Notes: generated by a model not told the origin, from the letters alone. 64,000 nt of DNA from Lunularia cruciata (GCA_948567375.1 OX419755.1:4159001-4223000), one strand, 5' to 3'; positions 48,851 through 61,403 are shown, counted from the first letter of the stretch. Numbers and translations: made by a program.

Positions 48851-49412
48851 CCTCTAGCCCAAACTGATGGTAGTGAAAAAAATTATGGAAGGTAAGTCCT
48901 TCCTTTCCTATGGAGATAGACCATCTTTGATCTACCACAATAACACTTGGAGAGAAAAGGATCCTTCTTCCACCTTGGTCACATATATATCCAAAACTAG
49001 CCTATTAGCAACCACAAAAAAAGAGGAAAGTAGGGATTCCAAGAGAGCTCAACTACACAAAAACACTATAGGTGTGATCTCCTTCATAGATAATAAGCCT
49101 ACTCCTCCATACAAGATTGGTAAAGATGTCTATCTATGTGCCAAATCCCCCCTCATACACTCAAATGTCCCTGATCTTATGATATCACCAAAGACTCCCA
49201 TAATCCTCTTATCAAAATCTTGTAGATATGAAACTCAAGGAAAGGAGAACCATGTGGAGAAGGTAAGTTGGTCGACATGCAATACTAGAAGAGAGTATAC
49301 CAAATGTCACCTACAAATCTCCTAGAAGAGGAAGGTCATACACATGGAGATTATATTTTGCAAGGGCAATGCCTAAGAAGCATGTAACAAAATCTTGGAT
49401 CCTATTGGCACT
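48851..49412 (-). mobile_element. LINE copy 2, second segment (between gypsy A2 and gypsy D)
   Basis: This continues LINE copy 2 directly after gypsy A2 (CCTCTAGCCCAAACTGATGG matches CCTCTAGTCCAATCTGATGA at 9675). It runs collinear with LINE copy 1 up to CCTATTGGCA (copy 1 about 10228). LINE sequence resumes at about 58890. Confidence 0.75.
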
Positions 49413-49863
49413 TTTTCATACCATTTGTAGCTTTGCATCTAGATTGCTTGGACACTAGAGTAGCAGTGATAATAGTTAGAGGTATTTTGGCAATTACTCA
49501 TAGACTATTTTTCAATGGTCAAAATTTATGTTTTGGGTATTGACTACATGGTGGGACCCATTGTCATTTGCACCATTTGAACCGTCGGGTGTGCCATCGG
49601 TGGGACCATTGGTGTGAGACCTAGGTCAAAATCATGAGTATACCTTGGGAGTGTAGCTCTAGAGAGCTCACTTCTATGTTATTGAGCCTTTGAGTTCTTG
49701 GCTAGAGTGGACAGAAAGCCAACGAGCGTCACTTGAAGTCTCTTAGCTAGAGTGGGTGTGGCTTGATTATGATAAGTGCACAATTGTTGGCAGATCATTG
49801 AGTGATAGATCAAGTACTGATCTTATTTAGTGTGATTTGAGTTGTGTAACTAAACTGATTACA
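49413..49863 (+). repeat. Gypsy D, left LTR fragment (3' part only)
   Basis: About 450 nt that match 58340-58786 closely, for example ACTACATGGTGGGACCCATT and TTGGCAGATCATTGA. It ends TGATTACA. It lacks the first ~100 nt of the LTR, which are present at 58233-58335 and again at 58787-about 58882. Confidence 0.75.
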
Positions 49864-50712
49864 ATAGAGAAGTGAGAGCTAGGGGGAAATTGAGTGCAGG
49901 AACTCAAGGTGGTGGTGGTGGTATCTCTAAGCTTGGTAGATTGTGGTACCTTGATCGTAGTTTTGATTTCCCCAAGAGTGATTGTGTGCGGAAGCATTGG
50001 CCAAATTTGGAGCAAGAGAGAGTCAATTTCAAATGATGGTTATGATTTTGAGCTCAAGAGGTGAACACAAGACCAATCTGGTGCAAGTTGACCTCAAAAA
50101 GTGAAATTGAAGGTGGAGTTGGGAGCCCACTCCTACAAATTAGAGATTGGACAAAACTCATATTTCCAATTTAGCTTGAGTGAAAAGTTAGTAGAGGATT
50201 TGGTGGTCAGCCAAATTTAAGGATTTATATAAGATTTTACATCAGATTACATCAAATTTATGTAAGATTTTGTGAAGGGTTTATGTTAGATTTTGACAAG
50301 AAAAACTTTGATCCCATTCTTGTGGATCCTCGTAACTTAGGAAGTAGATAGGTACTCCAATTATGTCAAATACCAAAATGATGGCAGAGTCAATCCAGTG
50401 TTGATTTATGAGATGGAGAGTTTTCATTTAACTTTCTTGTGATTGGACCCCCTCCATTTTTTGCTTCCTATTTGTGCACCTTGTTTGTGTGAGGTGCATT
50501 GACTTTAGAGCATTGGTGCTCTAGTGTGCTCTCAATGTGAGGCTGGAGTGATGACCAGCCAGACTACCTATGTTTCTCTTTGGTGAGGTAGGAAATGATG
50601 ACTTACAGACCATGAGAGTGCATGTTGTGATGACATGTTACATGTTGCTCCTCCTCCTACCATAGTTGTCGTAGCTAGAGCTACATTAGTTGGTGACATT
50701 TAGTTGGTGGTA

Positions 50713-50808
50713 TTGGCACTTGGAGGTGTTGGCACTTGGAGGTGTTGGCATTTGGAGGTGTTGGCATTTGGAGGTGTTGGCATTTAGAGGTGTTGGCACT
50801 TGGTGGGG
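50713..50808 (+). repeat. 16-nt minisatellite, six units
   Basis: Six head-to-tail copies of TTGGCAYTTGGAGGTG start at 50713, 50729, 50745, 50761, 50777 and 50793; the last two are slightly diverged. It lies at the start of the gypsy D gag region. Confidence 0.9.
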
Positions 50809-50829
50809 TACTTGCGGAGATTATAGTTA

Positions 50830-52185
50830 CAGGTTGCAATTCTTGGTTTCTTTGTCACGATGGAGTTCTTTGGAGACCTTGGAAGAAATAGCATTGCGCT
50901 ATGTAGTGGATTTACTTGGAGTGGCGCTCGATATCAACATGTATCTGAGGTCCCAATGAGAGAGGAGATTGACTTTGAGTCGGAGTTTGACACAAGGGCT
51001 GACCTAGTTGAGAGTACACTTGGTGTGTCCACACCAATGTTGTGGGACATGGATGAGATCTATGGGGCCTCCAAAGGTCCAAGATATTACTCTAAAACAA
51101 TGGGTACCATTGAATTGGATGGCTTTATCTGGGAGTTTGATAGTTGTTGTGATTTGTAGTAAATGCGGAACCCAACTTCATTCACACCCTTCATGGTATG
51201 GAAGGGGTTATTTTAGCATTTGGAGGGTCCACCAATGGATGACTACCATGAGTTCAAGAGAGCTCACTTAGAGGAAAATTGAGCTATGGAGACAATATTG
51301 GTCTTTGAACTATGTCTCCATTACTTCAAGCTCAGTTTCTAGGGGTAGATCGGATGTACTCATGAGTTCTGGCTCTAGTAGTATTGGCGGATCTCTTGAA
51401 GATGGTGCTACTACGAGTGGAGGTACTACTACAAGAGGTGATGGTACCGGTTGGTTGAATTCTTCTAGTGTTTGAGGCAGAACTACCAAGAAGTGTGTAT
51501 TGACAAGCTAAGGAGCTTGTAGGAGTTCCAACGAAAGGCTAGAGAGAGCCTATGTGAGGCATACACTCGCATGAGATGGCTAATTAGTTTTACTCAGGGA
51601 GTTACTCAGGCCCAAGTAGTCCAATTTTGGTATGGGATATTGGACATGGAGTTGCAACATAGAGTATGTGATGTTATGTTGTTATAGACTACTTCACTTA
51701 CTTTGGTTGAGCTTATTGAGCTCAACATGGTGGAAGAGAGAGTTGTCACATCTGGACTTGGTAGGAGACCTCATCCACAATTGTTACTTCTTCCAGTGTG
51801 CAACAGAGTGCACCATGCCATGTTGGTTTTTGAGGACAAGATGGATAGCTTAGGTCCTATGGAGCGAGTGGAGGGCCTAGTGCAACTAGACCTTCATTTT
51901 CAAGTCAACAATAGCCAGTGAGTGGTGGTGTTGCTATGGTTGCTGAGTTGGACTTGTGGTGGACCTCATCATAGGAGAGAGTGCACTCAAGGTAGTGGAT
52001 CTGATACCTCTGGTGCATCTCAGCTGGCATAGAGACAATGTGAGCATTGCCACAGATTTGGTCATACTAGCAAATGGTGCTTTGATCTACATCCAAAGTT
52101 ACGGAGTGGTAGGGTTGCTATGGCAGGTGGTAGAGGAGCTCTAAGTGATGGAGAACGAGAAGGTAGAGGTGGTGGTAGAAGGATC
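50830..52185 (+). pseudogene. Gypsy D gag, broken
   Basis: A retrotransposon-gag domain is recognisable at 51500-51660 (REFQRKA-like, ESLCEAYTRMRWLI, QAQVVQFWYGILDMELQ). A CCHC zinc knuckle, CEHCHRFGHTSKWC, follows at 52039-52080 and a Gly/Arg-rich tail after it. Stops (TAG, TGA) occur throughout. Confidence 0.7.
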
Positions 52186-52989
52186 CACACCTAGTAGAGA
52201 GGTGCAATATCTGCCCTTACTTCTGATATAGCCATGGTTAGTTGCTTTGAGCAATTGGAGCAGAGATTGGCTAGCATGGCTATAGCTCAAAGGGTATCAA
52301 ATTTGGGTGTTGAGGCTTTCACCTCATATGCTGGTGATAGAGATGCCTTGGATTTCATGTGCGGAGTAGGATAGGTAGATGCCTCTATGGTAACGACAAG
52401 GAGTGTAGTACATGCTTTAGAGCCTAAAGGAGCATCAGTGGACTTGGACCCGTAGAGAGGAGAGGTTGGGAGACAAGTCAGACTTCCTTTGTCTTTCATG
52501 CTCTTTGAGGCCCTACAGACGTCATCCACAGCTCTAGACATCCTAGTGTAGTTGTGGTAGCTGGTGATGGGTTGCATGATGGACTACCTACTAGTCAACC
52601 ACTTGCTACTACACAGACTGAGTCTAGCATGATATTGGGGGTGGCTCAATTGATTATGCGCTATCCTTTATTTTTAGCCTGTGACATGTGTACATTGGGA
52701 GTTGACCTAGCCGTAGTGTTCTGATTGGCTACCATGCTTTGTGAGAGTTGGGATGATATGGTACTTACTGCTAGAGTAAAGGTGGTTGATATTGGAATTG
52801 ACTTGGTTGAGGAGCATGGGATCCGCTCAACAACCAGTGGTTTATGGCAAGTGGTAACGGCTAGATTGGAGGAGTTAACAACTAGATTGGCCTTTGAGCA
52901 AGCATGGTTTACACCTGGGGTTGTCATGTTGGATAAGAAAAGGGTGATTTTTTGTTTGGTGGGACCTTCAAGGAAGGTCTATACACCAT

Positions 52990-55900
52990 AGAGGGTCTTG
53001 TTTGACTCTGGTACGTAGCCTCTTATGTTGGGGAAGGCTATAGTTGTTGGTCTGGAGTTACAAAAGACCAATATGGGGAGGTGTTCATTTCATATCCAGA
53101 CATCTCTAGGTGGTGGTTTTAAATAAAAGATCACATGTGGAGAGTTGGTTATTCAGATTCAACTTGGTCATTAGACCGATAGCTCTATGGTGAGAGCTCA
53201 AGCCATTGCAACCATAGTTGAGTTGTATGATGTTAGTTGGGGGTTTAATGTTATACCCCATGGGTTACAATATTGACTATTGGGACAAGACAACCTCCTA
53301 TAGACCATATTGGCAATCTGCTGAGGGACGAGTATGTTGCCTACTAGTACGCTTCACTAGTAGCAGTCTTGGCTCGCTACAGTTTGGGACCATGGTGACT
53401 TTAGTTGCAACTTTCAATGGTTTTATTACTTGGCCTGGTGACTTATTGGAGGGGAACACCTATGTAGAGGATACTCAAGTACTAGAGGAGATCACTTGGA
53501 TTTGCAGTACGAGTGGGATTGTTCCATCTACCTTGGACGTTCCATTGTGGAGTTCAGAGGAGGCATTGCAATATCATGCAGATCAGTTAGTGTAGTAGGC
53601 TTGGAGTAGAGCCTTTGTACCACCAGGAGACCAGTGTGAGGATGAGCCTCGAGAGTTGATTACCTTGACACCTTTGGATACCACACTCATTGCTTGGTAG
53701 TATCCAATATAGGGAGTATGTCAATTGGAGTTGTTTGGTGGGATGAGTATTGGACTAGCTACGGTACTATAGGCGAGTATGCGAGTACAGAGATACTTGT
53801 ATGTGGAGAGAGATGAGATTGCTAGGCTAGTCTCTCTCCATCATGTGTCACACTTGTCTTATTGGTATCTTGAGTTATCACCGATGTTAGCAGTTAGGGG
53901 TTACTAGAAGGTCCTACCAATGGACATTTCTTTGCTAAGGGCACATGACCATGGGGTAGTTCATTTGGTGATTTTTGGATGGCCATGTAAGGGACATACA
54001 CGTGTCAATCAAGGTTTGGGTCTTTGAGATCCTTGTTTTGGTGTGTTTTGGGAGATGTTATGGATACTATGACATCTCTAGGTTCATCAATTTTTTTTCT
54101 CCAACTTACATTTTGGAGAATGTCCCTTTGATAGATGATTCTTGCACCCAAGTGGTGGCGGGTACACATCAGATCCATTCTTAGATGGGACCTATTGTTT
54201 TGTTAGATGCAACCAAAGTGGGATCACAAGTTCATTGTCTTCATCTTTGGTGGATGAACCTCTTACCTAAAGAGGTTCTACAATGCACTTATGATGAGAT
54301 TCAAAAACTAGACCACATCATTGTTGATGACATGTTGGATATTGGGCGTCAGTCTTAGACGATGGCTGACAGGTCACTTATGGCAGTGGTGGACCTAGTT
54401 GGACAGCCAAGAGCCACTTTTCTCATACTTATGAGTTTCCCAAGCTCCCATGCTTTTCAAGAGGGAGGTCTTGGACTAGTTTGGGACTCATAGTTACATC
54501 AATTGGTGGAGCCCAATGCTGATGAGAGAGAGCGGGTGATGGGTTTCTGCATTGGTATTACCATTGTTCCAATAGTGTTAGAGGTATCCAAACATCAATT
54601 GTTAGGTCAGGCTATGGACCTAAACTTTTTGACCTGGATTGTGAGCCTTGGCTTAGTAGAGCAGCGTAGGATGTGCTTGATAAGCATCGCCACTTGGACA
54701 CTTGTGAGCCATGTGCTTATCAAGACAATTCAGGCACATGCTAGGGGTAATGGACGAAGTGGATATGGTATTCTTGGTACACAACTAGTGGCTACTAGCG
54801 AGAGTGGTCTACTTGGAGTCCATCCAAGTGAGCATGGGCTACTTGGATTACACTCTTGGTTACTTGGAATGCAGCTAGAGGACATATGGAGCTTGCAGCT
54901 AGATCAGAGGGAGTTTTTTACACTAAGGTTGGGACCTCTAGTGGCTGGGAGCATGACACTATTGCTCCCAAGGGTCCAATGTAGTAGCCAATTCAATACA
55001 TCTTCTACTCTTATGATAGTTACAGAGGAATACTTGGGAGCTAGATCTTGGACCCAAGCTTACAAGACAGGAAAGACAGAGAGATTGGAGGTTCTTGAGG
55101 AGCTACATGAGTTGTTTTGCCTTCAATATGAAGGATTTTGGTGCTCTAAAAGGACCTAATATACGGATTGAGCTAACTAGCAATATATCAATTTTCTGAT
55201 GTCTCTACTTATATAGTGATATGGAGCGAGCATTGATTCAAAGCTGAAATAGTGACCTTTTTGAGGCTAGTTTGGTGGAAATTTCACATGGAGAGTATGC
55301 ATCAATGATAGTGATGTCAACCAAGAAGGATACGCATGGCAACTACACAGATAGGCGGATGTGTGGAGAATTTTTTCCTATCAACCAATAGACTAGGGCT
55401 GATCGGTATGCCATGCCTACACCGGAGGAGATCTTTGATGTGATTGGGCATGCAAAGGTCTTCGGTACTTTGGATTTTTGAGCAAGATATCATTAGTTGC
55501 CAATTAGGAGGAGGATAAGTCCAAGACAACATTTTGAGCTATTGATCCTCATGGTAAGGATGTGTTATATCAGTAGAGGTTCTTACCATTTGGGTTAAAT
55601 AATGCTCCCACTAAGTTCCAAAGGGTCATGGATAGGATCCTAGTTGGATTGGATTTTGCTCAGTGTTATATTGATGACATTTTGGTCTATAGCACTACTG
55701 TGGAGGAACATGAGAGACAATTGTTGGAGGTGTTTGAGAGGTTGAGATCTCATAGACTCAAATTACATCGTGGGAAGTGTAGGTTCTTCCATGAGTAGGT
55801 TGAGTATTTGGGTCACACTATCTACCCCGGAAGACTTGGTGTTTAGTACACCAAGGTGGAGGCTATTGCACGTATTCCTTGACCTATAGATGTGAGCAGA

Positions 55901-58060
55901 GTGCAAGCATTCCTTGGGTTGATGAACTTCTATCACTGCTTTGTTAGAGGATTTAGTGTCATTGCCAAGGCTTTGATGAAGTTGACCAAGATTACACAAG
56001 AGTGGTGTTGGGGAGATGAGTAGGAGAGAGCTTTTGTACAGCTCAACGAGAGGTTGACATCTGCTCCTATTTTGAGGAGACCAATCAAAGGACAACCATT
56101 TCAAGTTCATACTAATTGGAGTATGTTGGAGTAGTGCTCCCACAACATGATGATGAGGGGAAGGAGTTTGTGGTGGCCTATGCTAGTTGCTCCAACAATT
56201 TAGTGAGGCAAAGTATAGTTCATATGAGGGAGAGTGCTTGGCAGCAATTTGGGTAGTAGCACATTTCGATGTTACCTATTTGGTAATCTCTTTACTCTCA
56301 TCACTGATCATTAACCACTGAAGTGGTTGATGGAGTCTGACAAGCTTTCAAGGAAGCTTGCACAATGGGCTCTAATTTTATAAGAGTATGATTTCATGGT
56401 TATTCACAAGCCTAGAGTGGTAACCATGATACAGATGGGTTGAGTAGAAACCCATGTCCAACTAGTAAGATCAGACCAGAGCATGTTGGCATGGGGAGAC
56501 AAATGAGGAGATGGTGCCAAGTTGGCATGCATCTACCTTTCTCTATATATTTTCTGAGGCTTTGGTGGTATCTCTCTCAATGCATACAAGAGGAGTTATT
56601 GAGGTCACAGATCTAGAGAGTAGAGATAGTGGTATAGTTCAATGAGACGTTCATGATGATGTCCTAGTGATGGACTATCTTTGCATTGGTGTTGTGGGTG
56701 GCACAATTGGGGCCAAGGAGAGAGACCATGTTCTTCAATGAGCCTGATGGTTTAGATTGGAGGGCAGATACCTTTTGCATGTGTGGAAGGATGGTAGAGT
56801 GAGAGTAGTACCACTTCCATCTCAAAGACCATAGTTGGTCCATCATGCTCATGAGGAGCCAGGACATTTTGGAGTAAAGTATACATATAGCTTGCTCTAG
56901 AGTCATTATTGGTGGCACGGTATGCAGATTGTTGTATAGCAATTTGTTGCCAGATGTGTGGTTTGTGACTAAGTTAGAGTATCATTTAATGCTCATATGC
57001 CACAATTACACCCATTACCTATCATGGGATTGGGTTAATGTTGGATTTTGGACTTTGCTGGACCTTTACCGCTGACCATAAGACATCATTGGTATGTTTT
57101 GGTGATGGTAGAGTACTTCTCCAAGTGGATTGAGTTGGTGGCACTTCTTGACACGTCCAGTGAAGGGATGGCTTACTATTCCTAGATTGGGTTCTCGGTG
57201 ATTTTGGTGCGCTAGTTGAGGTTTTGACTGATTAGGGTATAGATTTCTTGGGGGAGTTTAAGGTCTTGTGTGACAAGACTTTGATTGATCATCTTACTAG
57301 TGGTTTAGTTGAGAGAGTGGTTCAAACAACAAAGAAAAGATTGCAAAAGTATGGTTTGCAGAGAGGTTACTTGGGAAATTGGGATCTCTAGTTAACTTGG
57401 TTGGCCATGGGCTATAGATTCAATCAGCAAGCCTCCTTAGCATCCTTCTCTCCTTACTTTCTACTCTTGGACAAGATCCAGATTTACCTACAACCATTTG
57501 TTGAGATGCTACCATAGTGTTGGACTTGGATGATCCAGATGTATGGATGAGCGCATGTTCTCAACGAGCAAAGATCTTTTAGGGAGTGATGCCAATGGCC
57601 TTTGAGAACTTGGTGATTGCTCAACATATGCATAACTTACACTATGCTGCCCTTTGAGGAATATGTTACAGACCCTTGATCCGTTAATTTCATCCAAGTG
57701 ATTATGTATAATTACAACAAACAACAACAATGACACTTGATGTTTCCATAGGCTACACTATCTTGAGAGTGCATGAGGTTTTGCCATTTGGAGTCCTTAT
57801 GTTAGAAGGACGTTATGGTGTTGTTTGGAAGGATCATGTGTGCAATTGTGCACCATGCCACCTCCCAAACATTGATGGTACTATGGATCCAAGCTTAGTA
57901 CTTGTACAAGCAGGCTTGCGATGTATGTTATGCGGCTCTTTTGGTGGAGCTACTACTATGTTAGTGTGTGATAGTTGTTCAAGAGGATGACATATAGTAT
58001 GTATGACTCCTCCCCTCATGATGATTCCTCAAGGACAACGGTTCTATCCTAGATGTACTT
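52990..58060 (+). pseudogene. Gypsy D pol with C-terminal PHD finger, broken
   Basis: Retropepsin is seen as VLFDSGT (Asp codon 53004-53006) with PLMLGKA after it. The RT shows VFGTLDF then NNAPTKFQRVMDRILVGLDF and the catalytic box YIDD (55667-55678), then VEYLGHTI and FLGLMNFYHCFVRGF. RNase H shows LITDH. The integrase zinc region has HHAHEEPGHFG and CVVC, and the core has VLTD-GIDFLGEF. The tail VHEVLPFGVLMLEG and NCAPCHLPNIDGTMDPS leads to the PHD finger. Dozens of stops and shifts make this a relic. Confidence 0.75.
57922..58056 (+). pseudogene. PHD finger at the end of gypsy D pol
   Basis: CMLCGSFGGATTMLVCDSCS, then RG-stop-HIVCMTPPLMMIPQGQ, then RFYPRC. The spacing is C-x2-C, C-x2-C, H-x2-C, with a final C-x2-C pair, as in the C4HC3 PHD finger. 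The conserved Trp before His is TGA here, and the first Cys of the last pair is Tyr. PHD fingers bind histone H3 tails, so the domain may have played the targeting role that the chromodomain plays in families A and B. Confidence 0.75.
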
Positions 58061-58232
58061 GACCTACAACTAGTTCATCCTTTATATGGTATAGATTGCA
58101 GACAAGCAACTAACAATGGGGATCAATAGCACCCGGCCTATTGATCTTTTGCCCACCATAGGGTATACTATATACTTGGAGTAGATGGCTATTTGGAGTT
58201 AGAGGGACCTAACCGCCAGCTAGGAGGGCAAT

Positions 58233-58786
58233 TGTGGCACTTTAGAGTTCATGTATGACTTATGTGTGAGTTGTGCTTCTATAGTGTGTGATGTTGACAG
58301 TGATGTATGTTGTGTAATGATGTGTATATGCATGATAGCTATCATGCCATTCATAGCTTTGCATCTAGATTGCTCAGACATTGGAGTAACAATGATAGTA
58401 GTTAGAGGTATTTTGGCAGTTATTCATAGACTACTTTCCGATGGTCAGATTTCATATTTTGGGTACTAACTACATGGTGGGACCCATTGTCACTTGCACC
58501 ATTTGCACTATTGAATGTGCCATCGGTGGGACCATTGGTGAGACCTAGGTCAAAATCAGGAGTATACCTTGGAAGTGCAACTCCAAAGAGCTCACTTCTC
58601 TATTGTTGAGCCTTCGAGTTCTTGGCTAGAGTAGATAGAAAGCTGGCAAGCATCACCTAGAGTCTCTTAGCTAGAGTGGGTGTGGCTTGATTGTAATCAA
58701 TGCTCAATTGTTGGCAGATCATTGAATGACATGTCAAGTACTAATCTGATTGAGTGTGATTCAAGTTGTGTAACCAAATTGATTAT
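58233..58786 (+). repeat. Gypsy D, complete LTR
   Basis: 554 nt, starting TGTGGCACTTTAG just after a purine-rich AGGAGGGCAA and ending TTGATTAT. The ~100-nt start is missing from the left LTR fragment. Confidence 0.7.
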
Positions 58787-58885
58787 TGTGGTACTTTAGG
58801 GTATGACTTATGTGTGAGTTGTGCTTCTATAGTGTGTGATGTTGACAACAATGTATGTTGTGTCGCGATGTGTATACGCATGACA
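58787..58885 (+). repeat. Gypsy D, extra LTR 5' fragment
   Basis: TGTGGTACTTTAGG, then CTTATGTGTGAGTTGTGCTT and so on to CGCATGAC, repeats the first ~100 nt of the LTR at 58233. It follows the complete LTR head to tail and stops where the left LTR fragment at 49413 would continue. Confidence 0.7.
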
Positions 58886-60074
58886 ACTCTAAGAATATGT
58901 AGTCCATTTTGTAGATGTGACACACCCTTTTGGAAACTCAACGTTCAAGAGATACCTAAAGGGGACCACGCTATGCACTTTGACACCTTGATTCTCAAGC
59001 CTACAAGATGTAGATTGATAGTCAAGGGATCAAAGGCTTGCCTAATCTACTCTAAGAGATTCACAATGTGTCTATCATAAGCCAAGGAGAGAAAGACACA
59101 AAAAAGCATGGCCAAAGTAGTAGATAAGAGAGCTTTGAAGTGAGCTATGGCAAACAAAGGTCTCCCTAAAAGATCTCCCTAAAAGATCTCCCTAAAAGTT
59201 CTCCCTATCATGTACCAACAATTGACTCCAAGACAATGATTTTCTCTTGTGACCAACCATGCCATTAGTAAAAGGAAACATGAGAGCTAGAATGACTACA
59301 CAAAAGGAATGAGACTTGCCAATGATCTATTGGCCTCCCTAAGCTCTCTAAAGATATATGCCTAAGGGATGCTATTAAAAGCATTCTCAACATCCACTTG
59401 TAGAACCACCCACTCTAGATGGATATCTAGGAGTGCTTTGATGCTTAAAGATATAGCCTCACAACCTCCAAGTGTAACTACTTCAAATTGATGAGGACTA
59501 CGGTGCTCTTGGAAGTGACAATGATATTGAAGGACAATGGTATGGCTAACCAAACAAAAAAAGATATCTCTAATAGAAATTGATCTAATGCTCCTTATGC
59601 CCTTCTCCATTGCAAGAAGTTGACTAATACCTAACACCTGACTAACTAACATATGCATATCTCCCCTCATTGTTCTTGCAACCACTTGAAACAACTTGGT
59701 AAATCCACTAGAATGATGATTTATCTGAAAGTAATCTCTAAGATACTCACATATCATCCTTGACATGCCTCTTGAGGAGGCAAGAGGTAGTGCACAACAC
59801 TTGTGCAAAAAGCAACCTATCAAGACATAAAAGCTGCTCAAGTTGATAATCTAATACCTCTAATGGTACTCCCTCTCTTGCCATAGGATGTAAGAAGAGT
59901 AGGGAAGAGACAGTCTCATTAGTGGGGCTAGCCATAGACAAAGGGTGTAGCGCTTTTACTGCTCCACTAAACTCAAACTCCCATACCCAATGTCCTACAC
60001 CCTTGTAATTGAGTGGACTTTATGGTATCATGTGGTAGAACTTGTCCATAAAACATGCAATTGTAATGTTCCAA
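58886..60074 (-). mobile_element. LINE copy 2, third segment (between gypsy D and gypsy A3)
   Basis: This resumes LINE copy 2, collinear with LINE copy 1 at about 10235-11380. It contains the RT catalytic-region DNA (near 59040; copy 1 reads LADD there) and LQVDVENAFNSI (near 59370-59400, first catalytic motif). It includes four 14-nt repeats AGATCTCCCTAAAA-like at 59161-59206. Gypsy A3 cuts it at 60075. Confidence 0.78.
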
Positions 60075-60812
60075 TGTAATACTAAGAGCTAGCTATATGA
60101 TCTAGATGTGTAATTTGGTTTGGTAACATCTAGAATGATGTTATACATGATGGTCAAAATAGATACGATAGAAGTATCACCAAAAGAGTACTTCTACTAA
60201 TAGTGCAGAAATCGAAATAGACTTGAGAACCTTAGAACCAATAGCTAGACATATGATTTAAAGGTGAGAATTGGTTTGGTAACATCTGGAAGGATGTTAC
60301 ACAAGATGTACTAAACAGATCAGAAAGAGGCATCACCAAAAGGGGACTTCTACTAATAGAGTAGGAACCGAAATATACCTGAAATCTTTGAAGGCAATTT
60401 CGGAGGCCTAAACGGATGAATTGGGCCTCAAAAATGTGCACATTCTCCCCCAATAGAGGAAAAGCTAGCCTTCCCTCCTCCTTTCTTTGTCTCATCAAGA
60501 GCTTTCCAATGGTACCTTATTCACGTGATTCTGAGATTCCTACAGGAAGATTCCCTAAAAGATTCCCTCTAGTCAAAGTTTGTTTGACCAACCAAATAGG
60601 ACCTAGACCAGACATGTCACCCATCCAAGTAAGTAATCCAAGGGTGGAGCTTGCTGATATGTCACCTATCTGTGTCCCTAATCCTATGGTGGAGCTTCCT
60701 TGGAGGAGATCCTCTTTGTCTATATAATAAAGACAAGGTGCTCCCTTGGGGCATCGATTGTTTGAGTGTGCAATCTGTGTTTTCTCTCTTCTCTTGTCCT
60801 CGGAGTATTACA
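60075..60812 (+). repeat. Gypsy A3, left (5') LTR
   Basis: 738 nt in plus orientation, from TGTAATACTAAGAGC to CCTCGGAGTATTACA. It matches the reverse complement of the A2 LTR across its length. Confidence 0.9.
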
Positions 60813-60813
60813 A

Positions 60814-60825
60814 TGGTATCAAAGC
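60814..60825 (+). other. Gypsy A3 primer-binding site
   Basis: TGGTATCAAAGC, one change from the initiator-Met complement TGGTATCAGAGC in A2, lies one nt after the LTR. Confidence 0.85.
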
Positions 60826-60952
60826 GAGTGTTTTAGACCAAGAGAGTGGATCACCCCTCTTGGAATAACATGACCTACTGAAACTGAGTAATTTGAGATG
60901 GAGAACATAGAGAAATTGTGAGACTTAGGAAGGACTTTAGAGAGCGGATGGG

Positions 60953-61370
60953 ATGGATGCCCCAGGAGGACAATTTCCCGCACTTAGCTTTCCATTCTCA
61001 AATCCATTTCACATCAAGGTTATGTACTTCCAGCGTGAGCAGATGAGGGTATCGCTAGTTTATCATTTTGGTGCAGAATTCATGGACAAAGTGATGAACT
61101 CACCAAACCCGGTGATTCTACCTGTGGTGATATATGACAAAGAGTGGGCTTTGACAATCTACATCCTATTATGATGTAATGGATATGAATGTTCCAAATC
61201 CTCTCCCTTTCAATACTCAAGTAGAAATCCGTTATGTAGTGAGACCGAAAGTGATGTTTAGAGATTTTGTGGTTAGGAGTTTTGGTGAGGAGTATTATCA
61301 ACGAGTGATAGCGTCGGAGGTCCCAATGGTAGTTCCGATAGTTCGTGCGACTCTGTTGACTCTGTATTGA
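60953..61370 (+). CDS. Gypsy A3 copies of the two small ORFs upstream of gag
   Basis: Small ORF 1 (60953-61174, 73 codons, MDAPGGQFPALSFPF start) and small ORF 2 (61179-61370, 63 codons, MDMNVPNPLPFNTQ start) are both open, separated by four nt. Their order, starts and the TGA ending ORF 1 match A2. Small ORF 2 is a few codons shorter at its end. Unknown function. Confidence 0.6.
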
Positions 61371-61403
61371 AGTAGACATTAGCAGTTGAGTGTTGCAAGA
61401 ACC

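Larger units (their letters stand above)
49413..58885 (+). mobile_element. Gypsy D: decayed Ty3/gypsy with PHD finger, permuted insertion
   Basis: A plus-strand element of about 9.5 kb inside LINE copy 2. In order it has a partial LTR (49413-49863), gag (about 50830-51950), a CCHC knuckle (52039-52080), protease (near 53004), RT, RNase H, integrase, a PHD finger (57922-58056), one full LTR (58233-58786) and the first ~100 nt of another LTR (58787 to about 58882). Nearly every gene carries stops, many explained by C-to-T changes (CAG to TAG, CGA to TGA, TGG to TGA), which points to old, methylated DNA. No target-site duplication is evident. Confidence 0.78.

Noticed and set aside
59161-59206. 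14-nt repeats as a CRISPR-like array
   Set aside because: Head-to-tail repeats without spacers inside a plant LINE; a simple tandem duplication.
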